The position numbers and the translations under genes were made by a program. Positions 7,880 through 18,313 of a stretch of 64,000 bases of DNA are shown here, one piece after another (the stretch's first letter is position 1; every line of letters begins with the position of its first letter). The notes under the pieces are model-generated. The model saw only the letters and a program-made list of their open reading frames with translations. It was not told the DNA's origin and ran no database searches. This DNA comes from Lachnospiraceae bacterium (GTDB lineage Bacteria > Bacillota > Clostridia > Lachnospirales > Lachnospiraceae): contig JAFLTB010000002.1 of NCBI GenBank assembly GCA_022510605.1, positions 1-64,000 on the forward strand, in the 5' to 3' direction.

Positions 7880-9484
7880 TTATAAATATTTCTTCAATGT
7901 GGCACGGATGGCTCCGGTTCCCGCCGCCAGTTCCGCAAACATCTCCTCCACCTTTTCACCGAGACCTGCCTCATACAGATTCACTGCAAAAATCGAGGCG
8001 TCAGAAAGAAGCGGCTCCAATGCCTTATGCACGTCTCCCGTACTGCCAAGGCTCATACCCTGGACATAGGCTTTACATTCCTCCAACCGTGGGTCCGGGC
8101 TCTGTTCAAATGCCCTGCCTTCATCGTCCACACCCATGAGATAGCGGCACCACCCTGCCAGCACCAGCGGAATCAGTGTTAAGTCCGTGGCCTCTAAGCC
8201 TTCCCTGGCCTGATATGCCTTGATGGTCTCACCAAAACGAATGGGCAGCTTCTGTGAAGTATCACAGGCAATCCGCTGTGGTGTATCCGGCATAAATGGA
8301 TTTGGCAGACGGAGTTTTAGTACTGCCTCAGCAAATTCCTTCGGATCAATGACCCCCGGATTTACCACCACCGGCATGCCCTCCTGATAGCACATAGTCT
8401 CAATCAGCTTACTGAGCTCTGCATCCTCCATTTCATCATGAATAGAGGTGTGTCCTAACATACAGCCGTAGACTGCCAATGCGGTATGCAACGGATTTAA
8501 GCAGGTGCAGACCTTCATCTTCTCCACCTTGTCCACGGTCTCTCTGTCCGTGAACAGAATGCCGGCCTTTTCCAGTGGGGGACGGCCATTGGGGAAATCA
8601 TCCTCAATTACCAGATAGCCTGTCTCCTCGGAATTGACAAAGGGAGCTGTATAGGTATTGCGGCTGGTAATAATCAGTTCCGTATCCTCAAAGCCATCCT
8701 GCTCTAACATAGCCTTTACCTTTTCATCTGGCCGCGGCGTAATTTTATCAATCATGGACCATGGGAAGGTAACTTTTTCCTTCATATATTGTACAAAGTC
8801 CTCTCCCACTTTGCCAGCCTTTTCCCAGGCCTCTACAAAGGCCATTACACCGGCTTTTAATTTGTCACCGTTGTGAGAGCAGTTATCCATGCTGGCCAGG
8901 GCAAGTGGTGTGCCCCCTTTCTTAAAACGGTCGTAACACAGGGAGGCGATGCGGCCCATCAGGTGGTTCTGGGCCCCAGGCCCGGCAGCCATTCCCTCCT
9001 CTACACCCGGCAGTTTTTCCCCTTTGCCGTTTACCAGGGAATATCCCTTTTCCGTAATGGTAAAACTCACCATCTGCAGAGAAGGATTTTCAAAAATCTC
9101 GATTAATCTGGCATAGTCTTCCGGATAAGCCGAATCCGCTACCAGAGATTCCACTACGCTTCCCACTGCAATTTTTTCTATGGTGCCATTTGCCTTTAAT
9201 ACCACTGAAAGGCTTAAGCCGTCATAGGGCTGATAGGCTTTGGTTATGATTTCATGGTCGAAACTCTCTGCCACAATCACGCCTTTTCCATAACTTCCCT
9301 CATCCAAAATTTCCTGTAATTTAGCCGCCGGAAAGGCACGGAAAATATTGCCGGCGCCAAAATGTACCCAGGCCGGCGCCTCCTTTGTGGCCTTTTTCAC
9401 CTCTTCCCTGTCATATGCCGGCAGTTTATATCCCTTTTCCTTCCAGTCCGGGGAAACGTTGCTTTGCAAATCTAATAATTTCAT
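7880..9484 (-). CDS. uxuB: Mannitol dehydrogenase family protein, probable D-fructuronate reductase
   Basis: VHFGAGNIFRAFPAAKLQEIL N-terminus and long-chain MDR architecture; adjacent to uxuA; start MKLLDLQ with GGAGG. Confidence 0.88.
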   Translation of the reverse strand: MKLLDLQSNVSPDWKEKGYKLPAYDREEVKKATKEAPAWVHFGAGNIFRAFPAAKLQEILDEGSYGKGVIVAESFDHEIITKAYQPYDGLSLSVVLKANGTIEKIAVGSVVESLVADSAYPEDYARLIEIFENPSLQMVSFTITEKGYSLVNGKGEKLPGVEEGMAAGPGAQNHLMGRIASLCYDRFKKGGTPLALASMDNCSHNGDKLKAGVMAFVEAWEKAGKVGEDFVQYMKEKVTFPWSMIDKITPRPDEKVKAMLEQDGFEDTELIITSRNTYTAPFVNSEETGYLVIEDDFPNGRPPLEKAGILFTDRETVDKVEKMKVCTCLNPLHTALAVYGCMLGHTSIHDEMEDAELSKLIETMCYQEGMPVVVNPGVIDPKEFAEAVLKLRLPNPFMPDTPQRIACDTSQKLPIRFGETIKAYQAREGLEATDLTLIPLVLAGWCRYLMGVDDEGRAFEQSPDPRLEECKAYVQGMSLGSTGDVHKALEPLLSDASIFAVNLYEAGLGEKVEEMFAELAAGTGAIRATLKKYL

Positions 9485-9504
9485 GATTTCCTCCATTTTA
9501 ACAT

Positions 9505-10575
9505 TTACTTGTTTTTATGTATTGCCTCCCACAGGCCATTCAGATACGCTACGCCCAGGGCCCGGTCATATAATCCATATCCCGGTCTTGCCTGCTCGTC
9601 CCAGATCATGCGTCCATGGTCCGGACGGATACAGCCGTCAAAGCCCATGTCAATCAGTGCCTTTACAATTTCATACATGTCGAAATTGCCGTCGCTGGAA
9701 AGGTGGGACACCTCATGGAACAGGTTGTCATTCTCATATTTGATGTTACGAATATGGGCAAAATGAATCCGCTCTGCAACCTTTGGATTCCGTATAATCT
9801 CCGGCAGATTGTTGTTCAGGTTACTGCCCAGGGAACCGGTACAGAAGGTAAATCCATTGTAAATGCTCTCGTTCATTTCCGCAATCTTCAACAAATCCTC
9901 TTCACAGGTCACGATGCGCGGCAGACCGAAGACATCCCAGGCCGGGTCATCCGGATGAACCGCCATCTTAATTTTATATTTCTCACAGGTAGGCATAATA
10001 CCATCCAGGAAATATTTGAAGTTCTCCCGTAATTTGTCCGCATCCACATCCTTATACTTGTCAAAAAGTTCCATGATTTCATCCCGGCGGTTCGGCTCCC
10101 AGCCCGGCATTACAAAACCGCCGCTGGCCTTTTCAATGCGCTCGAACATCTCGCTGGCATTAATCCCATCAATCACCGAAGAATCATAGGCAAGTGCCGT
10201 GGAGCCATCCACCAGAGGCATGGCAAGATCTGTTCTTGTCCAGTCAAATACCGGCATGAAATTATAGCATACCAGATGAATATCCGCTTTTCCTACTGCC
10301 TCTAAGGACTTGCAATAATTTTCAATGAGCTTATCTCTGGTAGGAAGGCCGATTTTTATATCCTCGTGGACGTTAATGCTCTCTATGCCCACCAGTTTCA
10401 GCCCCTTCGCCTCTACCTCCTGTTTCCTTTTCATGACATCCTCATAGCTCCAGGCCTCTCCGGCCGGAATGTCATGCAGTGCAGTAATTACACCCGTTAC
10501 ACCCGGTATCTGGCGAATCTGCTCCAGTGTTACACTGTCGTTTCCCTCGCCGTACCATCTCAATGTCATATCCAT
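9505..10575 (-). CDS. uxuA: D-mannonate dehydratase
   Basis: MTLRWYGEGNDSVTLEQIRQIPGVTGVITALHDIPAGEAW; 356 aa. Confidence 0.96.
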   Translation of the reverse strand: MDMTLRWYGEGNDSVTLEQIRQIPGVTGVITALHDIPAGEAWSYEDVMKRKQEVEAKGLKLVGIESINVHEDIKIGLPTRDKLIENYCKSLEAVGKADIHLVCYNFMPVFDWTRTDLAMPLVDGSTALAYDSSVIDGINASEMFERIEKASGGFVMPGWEPNRRDEIMELFDKYKDVDADKLRENFKYFLDGIMPTCEKYKIKMAVHPDDPAWDVFGLPRIVTCEEDLLKIAEMNESIYNGFTFCTGSLGSNLNNNLPEIIRNPKVAERIHFAHIRNIKYENDNLFHEVSHLSSDGNFDMYEIVKALIDMGFDGCIRPDHGRMIWDEQARPGYGLYDRALGVAYLNGLWEAIHKNK

Positions 10576-10611
10576 ATTGTTTCCTCCATTCTGCCGTTAC
10601 CCGGCACTCTT

Positions 10612-12579
10612 TTATTCATAAATTTTTCTTCCCTTTTCATCCGCCGCACCACTTTTGCGGTAAAAGTAGGTATTGATGCGGTCCCGCCACTCGATGGCAT
10701 TGGCTAACTGCCGTTCCATCCGCTCCATGACCCGTTCATACACGTCCGCGGAAAGTTTCGGCGCCAGTCCCCGCCATGCCTCTATCATAGCCTCCACTTC
10801 CTCGACACCCTCAAAATGAGTGTCGTAGATGTGCTGAATCAGCGTCTTGCCACTCTTTAGCTTCTCATCATATCTCACATAGTGGAAAAAGAGAAGCAGC
10901 TCCTCCGGACACTTTTCCCGGTCTGCGTAAATACCTGGCCAGGGCTCATTGTACTGGCTCGTATAGCCGGTGCCCGCCGGTGTCCGGTCCACTCCCAGGC
11001 CATTCCTGTCTGCCCGGTGATAGGTACCCCAGCGGTCGTATTCGTACCCGTCCACATCCGGCCCGTAATGATAATGGGGTGTTACCATCCAGCCAATGCC
11101 AAGGGGTGAGGTGTATTTTTCATAGGTAGACCAGGATTTCATAAGCATATCGGTCACCGGCTCTTCCACCCTGGCGCCCAGAGTCAATGCTGTCCACTCT
11201 CTGGCAATGCTTTCCGGAGACTGGGAAGGATTCATGGCCAGCCGTCCATAGCCATAGGTATTAGCTGCCGCCAAATCATTGCCGGTCCAGTTATAATCGT
11301 CTCCGGTATTGATTACCGCCGCCATGCCACAGAGGTTCTGACCGTAGAGTTCTCCTTTTACAATTTTCAATACCGTGGAGCCCTCTCCCTCTGCATAGGT
11401 ATCAAAGTCCAGAATCTCCCGCCACATCGGAAGCAGATAACATAAGTCAATCTGCTGCCCGGTATACTCCTGGGCGATTTGTACCTCCAGTATCATATTG
11501 GTCTTTTTCAGGCCGCCAAATAATGGGGATACCGGTTCTCTCACCTGGAAATCCATGGGGCCGTTTTTAATCTGCAATATTACATTGTCATCAAAACAGC
11601 CGTCTAAATCAATGAAATTATCGTAAGCCGCCCTGGCTCTGTCCGTTTTGGTATCCCGCCAGTCCTGTCCACAGTTGTATACAAAGCACCGCCATATGAC
11701 AATGCCTCCATAGGGAGCCACGGCCCGGGCTAACATATTCGCTCCATCGGCGTGGGTTCTGTCGTAGGTAAAAGGCCCCGGCCGTCCCTCTGAGTCCGCT
11801 TTGACAAGAAAACCTCCAAACTCCGGGATACATTCATAGATATGCTTTGCCGCCTCCTTCCACCAATCCGCTACCTGGGGATTTAACGGGTCGCAGTTGT
11901 CAAAGTCCGCCAGTTCCATCGGCGCCGCAAAATTCACACTGGTGTAGAGCCGGATGCCATAACGGCAGAATAAATCCGAATATTTCTTTACCCGCTGCAA
12001 ATAGGTGTCGGTAATCAGATAGGTCTCCTTTTCATGGACATTGACGTTATTTATAACAATGGCATTGATGCCAATAGAAGCCATCATCCTTGCATACTGT
12101 TCGGTGCGTTCGTTGTAAAATATTTCATAGTCCTTGTAAAAAAAAGAATTTCCTGAATATCCCCGCTCAATGCTGCCATCCATGTTATCCCAGTGATTCA
12201 TAATCCGCAGAGGCATTTCCGGTGCGCCAGTAAGCGGCAGGTCAGCAAGCTTCTCTGTCCGTATCAGACGAAGAAGTTCAAAAACACCGTAGAGCACTCC
12301 GCTTTCCGACTGCCCGGTAACGGTATATCCCTTTTCTTTTTTCCGGAGCTCATATCCGTCCTTCCCGGAAAGTGAACTGTCCAGATAAAGGGAAACCCCT
12401 TCCTCCGACTCTGTTCTCACCACTTCCGGTTCACTGCCTGTCATTGCCTTCATGGCCAGACAATATTCCTGCACGGCACTTTCCACCACCGTCCCACTGC
12501 ATGACACGGAAAGAGTGGAAAAAGCCTTTTCCACATTTTTTATGGGTTGATAATCCAGCCAGCATTTACTAAAATTCAT
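10612..12579 (-). CDS. aguA: Alpha-glucuronidase, GH67
   Basis: WDNMDGSIERGYSGNSFFY, GFLVKADSEGRPGPFTYDRTHADGANMLARA, FDDNVILQIKNGPMDFQVREPVSPLFGG. Confidence 0.95.
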   Translation of the reverse strand: MNFSKCWLDYQPIKNVEKAFSTLSVSCSGTVVESAVQEYCLAMKAMTGSEPEVVRTESEEGVSLYLDSSLSGKDGYELRKKEKGYTVTGQSESGVLYGVFELLRLIRTEKLADLPLTGAPEMPLRIMNHWDNMDGSIERGYSGNSFFYKDYEIFYNERTEQYARMMASIGINAIVINNVNVHEKETYLITDTYLQRVKKYSDLFCRYGIRLYTSVNFAAPMELADFDNCDPLNPQVADWWKEAAKHIYECIPEFGGFLVKADSEGRPGPFTYDRTHADGANMLARAVAPYGGIVIWRCFVYNCGQDWRDTKTDRARAAYDNFIDLDGCFDDNVILQIKNGPMDFQVREPVSPLFGGLKKTNMILEVQIAQEYTGQQIDLCYLLPMWREILDFDTYAEGEGSTVLKIVKGELYGQNLCGMAAVINTGDDYNWTGNDLAAANTYGYGRLAMNPSQSPESIAREWTALTLGARVEEPVTDMLMKSWSTYEKYTSPLGIGWMVTPHYHYGPDVDGYEYDRWGTYHRADRNGLGVDRTPAGTGYTSQYNEPWPGIYADREKCPEELLLFFHYVRYDEKLKSGKTLIQHIYDTHFEGVEEVEAMIEAWRGLAPKLSADVYERVMERMERQLANAIEWRDRINTYFYRKSGAADEKGRKIYE

Positions 12580-12603
12580 TGTTCTGTCTTGTCCTCCCTG
12601 TTG

Positions 12604-14748
12604 TTACTCTGGAATTATTTTTTCACTGTCAAAATGAACTGCCAGTTTCTCCGGTGTCTTTCCGGTCAGGGCAATGCTTCGGGCATCCGGTTGTGAAGTC
12701 CCTACATATACCTCATAATCCCCGGCAGCCACTACCTTAACCCCCGCCTCATTATAAAGTCCGAAGTCCTCTTCGGTCAGAGAAAGAATCAATTTCTTTT
12801 TCTCTCCCGCCTTCAGACAGGTCTTTTTTAATGCCTTTAACTGCCAGTTCGGAGCCTCCTCCCGACAGGCTTTTACATAAACCTGCACGGTCTCGGCCCC
12901 CTCCCTGGTTCCGTTGTTTTCCAGAACCGTCTCAATGGTGAAAGTATCTACCCTCCGCTCCATGGTGACACTGCCACAGGAGATATCGGTATAACTGAGA
13001 CCATATCCAAAAGGATACAATGCTTCCTGCTTCATATAGCGGTAGGTGCGGTTTTTCATGGAGTAATCGGTAAACTCTGGCAATTCCTCTGTGGTACGGT
13101 AAAAGGTTACCGGCAGTTTGCCCTCTGGCGAATGTTCACCAAACAGCATTTCAGCAATAGCCTTGCCGCCTCTGGCTCCCGGATACCAGCCCTGCAAAAT
13201 GGCTGGAATGTTCTCTTCCGCATAGGTTATGGCCAGGGCACTTCCTGACAATACCACCAGAATCACTGGCTTGCCGGATTCCACCAGCACCTTCAGTAGC
13301 TCCTCCTGCAATCCTGGCAGATTCAGGTTCGGCTTATCTCCACTGGCAAACTCGTTCCCTTCGTCTCCCTCTTCTCCCTCTAAACTGGCATCCAGCCCCA
13401 TACAGGCAATCAGCACATCCGAGGCTTCTGCCACAGCACGAACCTCTGCCATCCGGTCATTTCCCTGGGACAGTCCCTGGATTCTGTCCTTGCACAAATG
13501 ACATCCCTCTGAATACAATACCCGGACATCCTCTCCCACATAGCGCTGTATTCCTTCTAATACCGTTATGTACTCGGAAGCCGTTCCTTCATAATTGCCC
13601 ACCAGGGCTTTCCGGTTGTTGGCATTCGGCCCGATCACGCCAATGGTACGGAGAGCATTCTTATGTAACGGCAATGTCCGGTTTTCATTTTTTAGAAGAA
13701 CCACACTCTTACGCGCCGCCTCCTCATTGATCTGCTGATGCTTCTTACAATCCACCACTTCGTAGTGAATGGTGTTATAGGGAACCTTTTCCGGCGCATC
13801 AAAGAGTCCCAGTTTCATCCGGGTGGTCAAAAGACGGGTCACGGCCCGTTCAATGGTCTCTTCTTTAACAATGCCCTGTTCCACTGCTTTCAACAGATTA
13901 CCGTAGATATTCCCGCAGTTTAAGTCACAGCCCCGGTTCATAGCCAGTGCCACACTTTCCACTGCATTGGCCGTCACCATATGAAATTCATGGAAATCTT
14001 TAATCGCCCAGCAGTCGGAAGTCACATGTCCCTGGAATTCCCACTCTCCCCTGAGGATGTCTTCCAGCAGACGCTTGCTTCCACAACATGGTTCGCCGTT
14101 GGTACGGTTATAGGCACCCATTACCACCTCTACCCCGGCCTCTTTTACGCAGGCCTTAAACGCTGGCAGATACGTTTCCCGCATATCCTGCTCGGTGGCT
14201 TCGGCATTGAAACTATGGCGAAGATCCTCCGGCCCGGAGTGTACAGCAAAATGCTTGGCACAGGCCGCCGCTTTCATGTATCTTTTATCCTTACCCTGCA
14301 ATCCCTCAATAAAACGAACACCCAAACGGGAGGTCAGATAGGGGTCTTCTCCAAAGGTCTCATGTCCACGACCCCAGCGGGGATCTCTAAAAATATTGAT
14401 ATTGGGTGACCAGAAGGTCAGTCCCTTGTAAATATCATAATCACCATATTTTTGCTGTGCATTGAACTTGGCCCGCCCTTCATCGGAAATCACCTCAGCC
14501 ACCTTCTCCAGAAAATCCTCGTCAAAGGTAGCCGCCAAACCAATTGCCTGGGGAAACACGGTAGCTACACCGGCCCTGGCTACGCCGTGAAGGGCCTCAT
14601 TCCAATAATTATACGCCTTTACCCCCAGCCGTTCAATAGCCGCAGCCCCATGGAGGGTCTGGTATACTTTTTCTTCCAGAGTCATCCGGGAGACCAAATC
14701 TTCCGCCCGCTCTGTGAAGGACAGGTTCTCATCCAAATATGCTTCCAT
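12604..14748 (-). CDS. GH3 glycoside hydrolase, probable beta-xylosidase
   Basis: YNYWNEALHGVARAGVATVFPQAIGLAATFD, NIFRDPRWGRGHETFGEDPYLTSRLG, VTSDCWAIKDFHEFH; C-terminal Fn3-like; start at MEAYLDE (M15 of the ORF). Confidence 0.92.
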   Translation of the reverse strand: MEAYLDENLSFTERAEDLVSRMTLEEKVYQTLHGAAAIERLGVKAYNYWNEALHGVARAGVATVFPQAIGLAATFDEDFLEKVAEVISDEGRAKFNAQQKYGDYDIYKGLTFWSPNINIFRDPRWGRGHETFGEDPYLTSRLGVRFIEGLQGKDKRYMKAAACAKHFAVHSGPEDLRHSFNAEATEQDMRETYLPAFKACVKEAGVEVVMGAYNRTNGEPCCGSKRLLEDILRGEWEFQGHVTSDCWAIKDFHEFHMVTANAVESVALAMNRGCDLNCGNIYGNLLKAVEQGIVKEETIERAVTRLLTTRMKLGLFDAPEKVPYNTIHYEVVDCKKHQQINEEAARKSVVLLKNENRTLPLHKNALRTIGVIGPNANNRKALVGNYEGTASEYITVLEGIQRYVGEDVRVLYSEGCHLCKDRIQGLSQGNDRMAEVRAVAEASDVLIACMGLDASLEGEEGDEGNEFASGDKPNLNLPGLQEELLKVLVESGKPVILVVLSGSALAITYAEENIPAILQGWYPGARGGKAIAEMLFGEHSPEGKLPVTFYRTTEELPEFTDYSMKNRTYRYMKQEALYPFGYGLSYTDISCGSVTMERRVDTFTIETVLENNGTREGAETVQVYVKACREEAPNWQLKALKKTCLKAGEKKKLILSLTEEDFGLYNEAGVKVVAAGDYEVYVGTSQPDARSIALTGKTPEKLAVHFDSEKIIPE

Positions 14749-14772
14749 TTCACTCTCCTTATCCTCATGAAA

Positions 14773-14817
14773 AAGGGCTGTGCAAAACAAACATTTCGCT
14801 CATTCTGAACAGCCCTT
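14773..14817 (-). terminator. Stem-loop between SBP and GH3, possible (partial) terminator
   Basis: AAGGGCTGT / ACAGCCCTT stem, followed on the minus strand by TTTTTC. Confidence 0.45.
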
Positions 14818-14852
14818 GTCAAAACTTCTGCTTTCTCTGAACTTTTTACCTT

Positions 14853-16280
14853 TTACTGATGCTCAGCTGCAAATTTCTCGTAATTTTCATTTACCTTTGC
14901 AATCTTGCTATCCCACTGAGTAGAAAGCTCTTCAATCTTCTTAGCCGGTGTAGCTGCCAGAGCGTATACGCCGTAGCAGAAATCACCATAGTCAATATCA
15001 CTTACCATAGGCAGATAAGATGCCTGTTTGTGCTCTGGATCTTTCATCATTACCAGAGTCTCATCTACTGCACGGTCATCTCTGAACTGTGGATAGTATG
15101 GCTCTTTGTAAACATCCTCCAGAGTATATCCCGGAGTCGGCTCGGTATACAGGTCATAAGCAAAAGCAATCTTCTCTGCTGTTGCATCATCAAAGCAGCT
15201 TGGCATTACCACGATGTTATCGTTTGGTATCTGCTTGTTGGTTGCTTTATCATTTTTCTGGTTGTATGGGAACATTACGAATCCCCAGTCATCCTGCATG
15301 TCAGCAAACGCGGAAATCTCATATACCTCTGCGGTCTGCATAGCGGCTTCACCATCACGGAATGCTGCTTTGTACCAATCCCATGCAACATTCGGATCCG
15401 GCTTCGGCATGATGTAACCCTGATCAATCAGGCTGACACCCCAGTTCATAGCATATCTGAATTCGTCTGTGGTAATGGCATTCACATACTTGCCATCCTC
15501 ATCACGATCAATGAACGTAGCATTGTTGTTTGCTGCGCACATTGGCAGATAATATTTGGAAAAACTTGCCATTGCATACTGGTCTGTTCTTCCGTCACCA
15601 TCGGTATCCTTTGTGAGTTTCTTGCAGTATTCCTCGAATTTCTCCCAGGTCCACTCACCAGACGCCTGTAAATCGTATGGCTCATCCTCATCAATACCTG
15701 CAGCCTTCAACATTCTTTTGTTGAAGAAAATACCACCACGTGGTTCTGCCTCCGGGCTCATGCCCCAGATACCACTTCCGATACTCATCAGATCCACAAC
15801 TGTCGGATTCCATTTTTCCTCTGAGAAATCCAACTCTGGCAGTTTGGAAAGGTCTTTCATCAGACCATTCATCAACGGTTCAGAAACCATTTCCTGATAC
15901 AGATAGAACAACTGGCACTGCGGGTTATTAGCCATAACACCGTTTACATAGTTGGTCTGCTGGTCCGTGTAGGAATATACACTTTCACGTTTGATTTTGA
16001 AATTGTACGTGTCCATAATTTCCTGACGGTACTTCTCTGTGTCCTTCTGGTATTCGGTTATGGCATCTGTATCAGCAGTATACCAGTCTCCGATAAGGAT
16101 TTCCATACCACCCAGATCATCAAAGGTCTTTTTTTCTGAACCAGAGTCTGCCGTTGTCGCTGAACCTGATGTGGAGCCGTTGCTTGAACTTCCATTGCTG
16201 GAACAGCCGGTCATAGTTCCCACGGCCATAACTGCAACTAACCCCATAGCAATCACTTTTTTCATGCTTGCTTTCATCAT
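14853..16280 (-). CDS. Carbohydrate ABC transporter extracellular solute-binding lipoprotein
   Basis: Signal peptide with lipobox GTMTGC; family 1 SBP-like sequence; followed upstream by two permeases. Confidence 0.9.
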   Translation of the reverse strand: MMKASMKKVIAMGLVAVMAVGTMTGCSSNGSSSNGSTSGSATTADSGSEKKTFDDLGGMEILIGDWYTADTDAITEYQKDTEKYRQEIMDTYNFKIKRESVYSYTDQQTNYVNGVMANNPQCQLFYLYQEMVSEPLMNGLMKDLSKLPELDFSEEKWNPTVVDLMSIGSGIWGMSPEAEPRGGIFFNKRMLKAAGIDEDEPYDLQASGEWTWEKFEEYCKKLTKDTDGDGRTDQYAMASFSKYYLPMCAANNNATFIDRDEDGKYVNAITTDEFRYAMNWGVSLIDQGYIMPKPDPNVAWDWYKAAFRDGEAAMQTAEVYEISAFADMQDDWGFVMFPYNQKNDKATNKQIPNDNIVVMPSCFDDATAEKIAFAYDLYTEPTPGYTLEDVYKEPYYPQFRDDRAVDETLVMMKDPEHKQASYLPMVSDIDYGDFCYGVYALAATPAKKIEELSTQWDSKIAKVNENYEKFAAEHQ

Positions 16281-16309
16281 TATTCCTCCTTATAAAATTT
16301 TTTTATACC

Positions 16310-16337
16310 ATCCGTTGTGGTCTTCACCACAACGGAT
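16310..16337 (-). other. Perfect 12-bp intercistronic stem-loop upstream of the SBP gene
   Basis: ATCCGTTGTGGT cttc ACCACAACGGAT; no T-run follows it on the minus strand, so more like an mRNA-stabilising or processing hairpin than a terminator. Confidence 0.65.
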
Positions 16338-16416
16338 AATAATCACAATAACATTTGGTTGCTACTATTATATCACTATAATTTGCTGATAATATGACAT
16401 TTCTGTTATATTTTTG

Positions 16417-17412
16417 TTACATCTTAATACCTGTCTGACTCAAACTTTCCACAAATCCCTTCTGTGCAAAGAGGTAAACGATAATCAGCGGTATGATGAC
16501 AAGAAGTGTACCCGTTCCAATCATAGCGGAAGAATACGCCGTTGTCGCCTTCTCAATACCCTTTGTCGCCTGCAGATAGCCATTCAGCACCTCTGACAGA
16601 CGGGACAGTTTATTGGACAAAATCGCAAAGTCATAGGAAAGGAACATTCCCGAGTAGAAACTATCCGTCCACTGCCACACGAAGGAAAACAGGAAACAGG
16701 AAGTAATCATTGGCTTTGCATCCGGAAGCATAATGCGGATAAAGGTCATGACTTTGCCACAGCCATCCACATAGGCTGCCTCCTCCAATTCCTTTGGAAT
16801 GCCGCGGAAGAACTGTCTCAACATGTAAATATACAGACCGTTCTTCAGACCCATACAGCCCAGACACATCAGTGCATACGGCGCAAAGGAGTTCAACAGG
16901 TTTAAGGGTTCTCCCGTTATCAATTCGAAGATACCAAATATATCAAAGTAACGGAAGTTTAAGTACAGGGAGGACTGGATAGTGGTTGGCGGAATTACAA
17001 TCATCAGGATTACAAATCCAAACCACAGTCCCTTAAGCGGAAACTTATATCTTGCAAATCCATATCCCACCAAAGTACAGGAAATAATCTGGAGCACACT
17101 GACTAACAGCGAAATCAACAGGGTATTTCCCAGAGCCTGCCAGTAATCCATCAACTGACAGGCTATTTTGTAGTTTTCCGTCGTAAAATGACGCGGAATT
17201 ACATTAATGGTGGAGTCATATAAATCCCTCTCCTCCATAAAACTAAGCGAAATCTTGTTTAACAATGGCTGCAAAATCAGGAAACACAGTCCAAACAGCA
17301 ATACGAAGCGTATAATTTTATAGGCAACGTTGAAGGACGTCTTTCTGAGCAGGTATCCGTTGGATTTCCGGTTGCGTTCCCTGAAGGCTTTAAATTTCTC
17401 TATCTTACTCAT
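16417..17412 (-). CDS. Carbohydrate ABC transporter permease (MalG type)
   Basis: Multi-TM; EAAYVDGCGKVMTFIRIMLPDAKP EAA loop. Confidence 0.93.
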   Translation of the reverse strand: MSKIEKFKAFRERNRKSNGYLLRKTSFNVAYKIIRFVLLFGLCFLILQPLLNKISLSFMEERDLYDSTINVIPRHFTTENYKIACQLMDYWQALGNTLLISLLVSVLQIISCTLVGYGFARYKFPLKGLWFGFVILMIVIPPTTIQSSLYLNFRYFDIFGIFELITGEPLNLLNSFAPYALMCLGCMGLKNGLYIYMLRQFFRGIPKELEEAAYVDGCGKVMTFIRIMLPDAKPMITSCFLFSFVWQWTDSFYSGMFLSYDFAILSNKLSRLSEVLNGYLQATKGIEKATTAYSSAMIGTGTLLVIIPLIIVYLFAQKGFVESLSQTGIKM

Positions 17413-18313
17413 AATAGTACACCCTCCTAGAAATAATCAACGAAACAATTCCCAACGCCACAATTACACACAGGAAGTAAATCCATGCCATCGCGGAACC
17501 TGTTCCATACTGCAGTTTCTCTCCAATCTCGGTCGTAACTTTCTCCATGACCGTATTGTCTGTCTTTAAGAAGAAGTCGATAACGGTGTAAACAATGTTT
17601 ACCAAAATCATGGAACTTACCATTGGCAGTGTAATCTTCCAGAAGCTCTCCCATGCAGTACAGCCCTCAATTTTAGCTGCTTCAAACATACTTGGCGAGA
17701 TGGTCTGCAAGGCAGACAGGAAGATAATAATCTGAATACCGGATGCAATGGCAATGTCGTATACGCTGTTGATAATATCAAATACGTATTGGAACATCGT
17801 GGACATTGGACTGGAATCCGACGTGACCAGAATGCTCTCTAACACACCGGTGATGCTGGTATCCTGTGAGGAGCTGTTAATGACCTCCTGCATATCCTGC
17901 AACAACTGGTTGTTGCTCTCCAGACCGATAATAACACCGGAGGAGAGGATAACTGGCAGAAAGAAGATGGCACGTACTGCTCCTCTTCCCTTGAAAGTCT
18001 GATTCAAAAGCAGAGCAATGAAGAAACTGAAAATCAAGGTGGCTGGTACGTTGGTTGCCATTCTTGCCAGCTCTCCAAGCAAATCCGGAACAAATTCCGC
18101 ATCTACCTGAAACGCATACCGATAATTTTCAATACCCGTCCAGGTCATGGAGAGACCGCCCTCCAATTCTACGGAACTGAAACTCATTTGCAGAGACTGT
18201 ATCAGAGGAATTACCAGAAACATGATAAAGCCAATGATAAACGGACAAATGAACAGGTAGCCGGCAACCGCATTTTTAAATGCCAGTGTCTTTTTCTTTT
18301 TCCTACGGGCCAT
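17405..18313 (-). CDS. Carbohydrate ABC transporter permease (MalF type)
   Basis: Multi-TM; EAAKIEGCTAWESFWKITLPMVSS EAA loop; overlaps the next permease by 8 nt. Confidence 0.93.
   Translation of the reverse strand: MARRKKKKTLAFKNAVAGYLFICPFIIGFIMFLVIPLIQSLQMSFSSVELEGGLSMTWTGIENYRYAFQVDAEFVPDLLGELARMATNVPATLIFSFFIALLLNQTFKGRGAVRAIFFLPVILSSGVIIGLESNNQLLQDMQEVINSSSQDTSITGVLESILVTSDSSPMSTMFQYVFDIINSVYDIAIASGIQIIIFLSALQTISPSMFEAAKIEGCTAWESFWKITLPMVSSMILVNIVYTVIDFFLKTDNTVMEKVTTEIGEKLQYGTGSAMAWIYFLCVIVALGIVSLIISRRVYYYE

Noticed and set aside
14773-14817. Strong terminator splitting the xylan operon before GH3
   Set aside because: Stem is only 9 bp with a 27-nt loop and a weak T-run; kept only as a low-confidence partial terminator
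14859-15671. 270-aa plus-strand ORF
   Set aside because: Fully antisense to a clear SBP gene; composition typical of shadow ORFs
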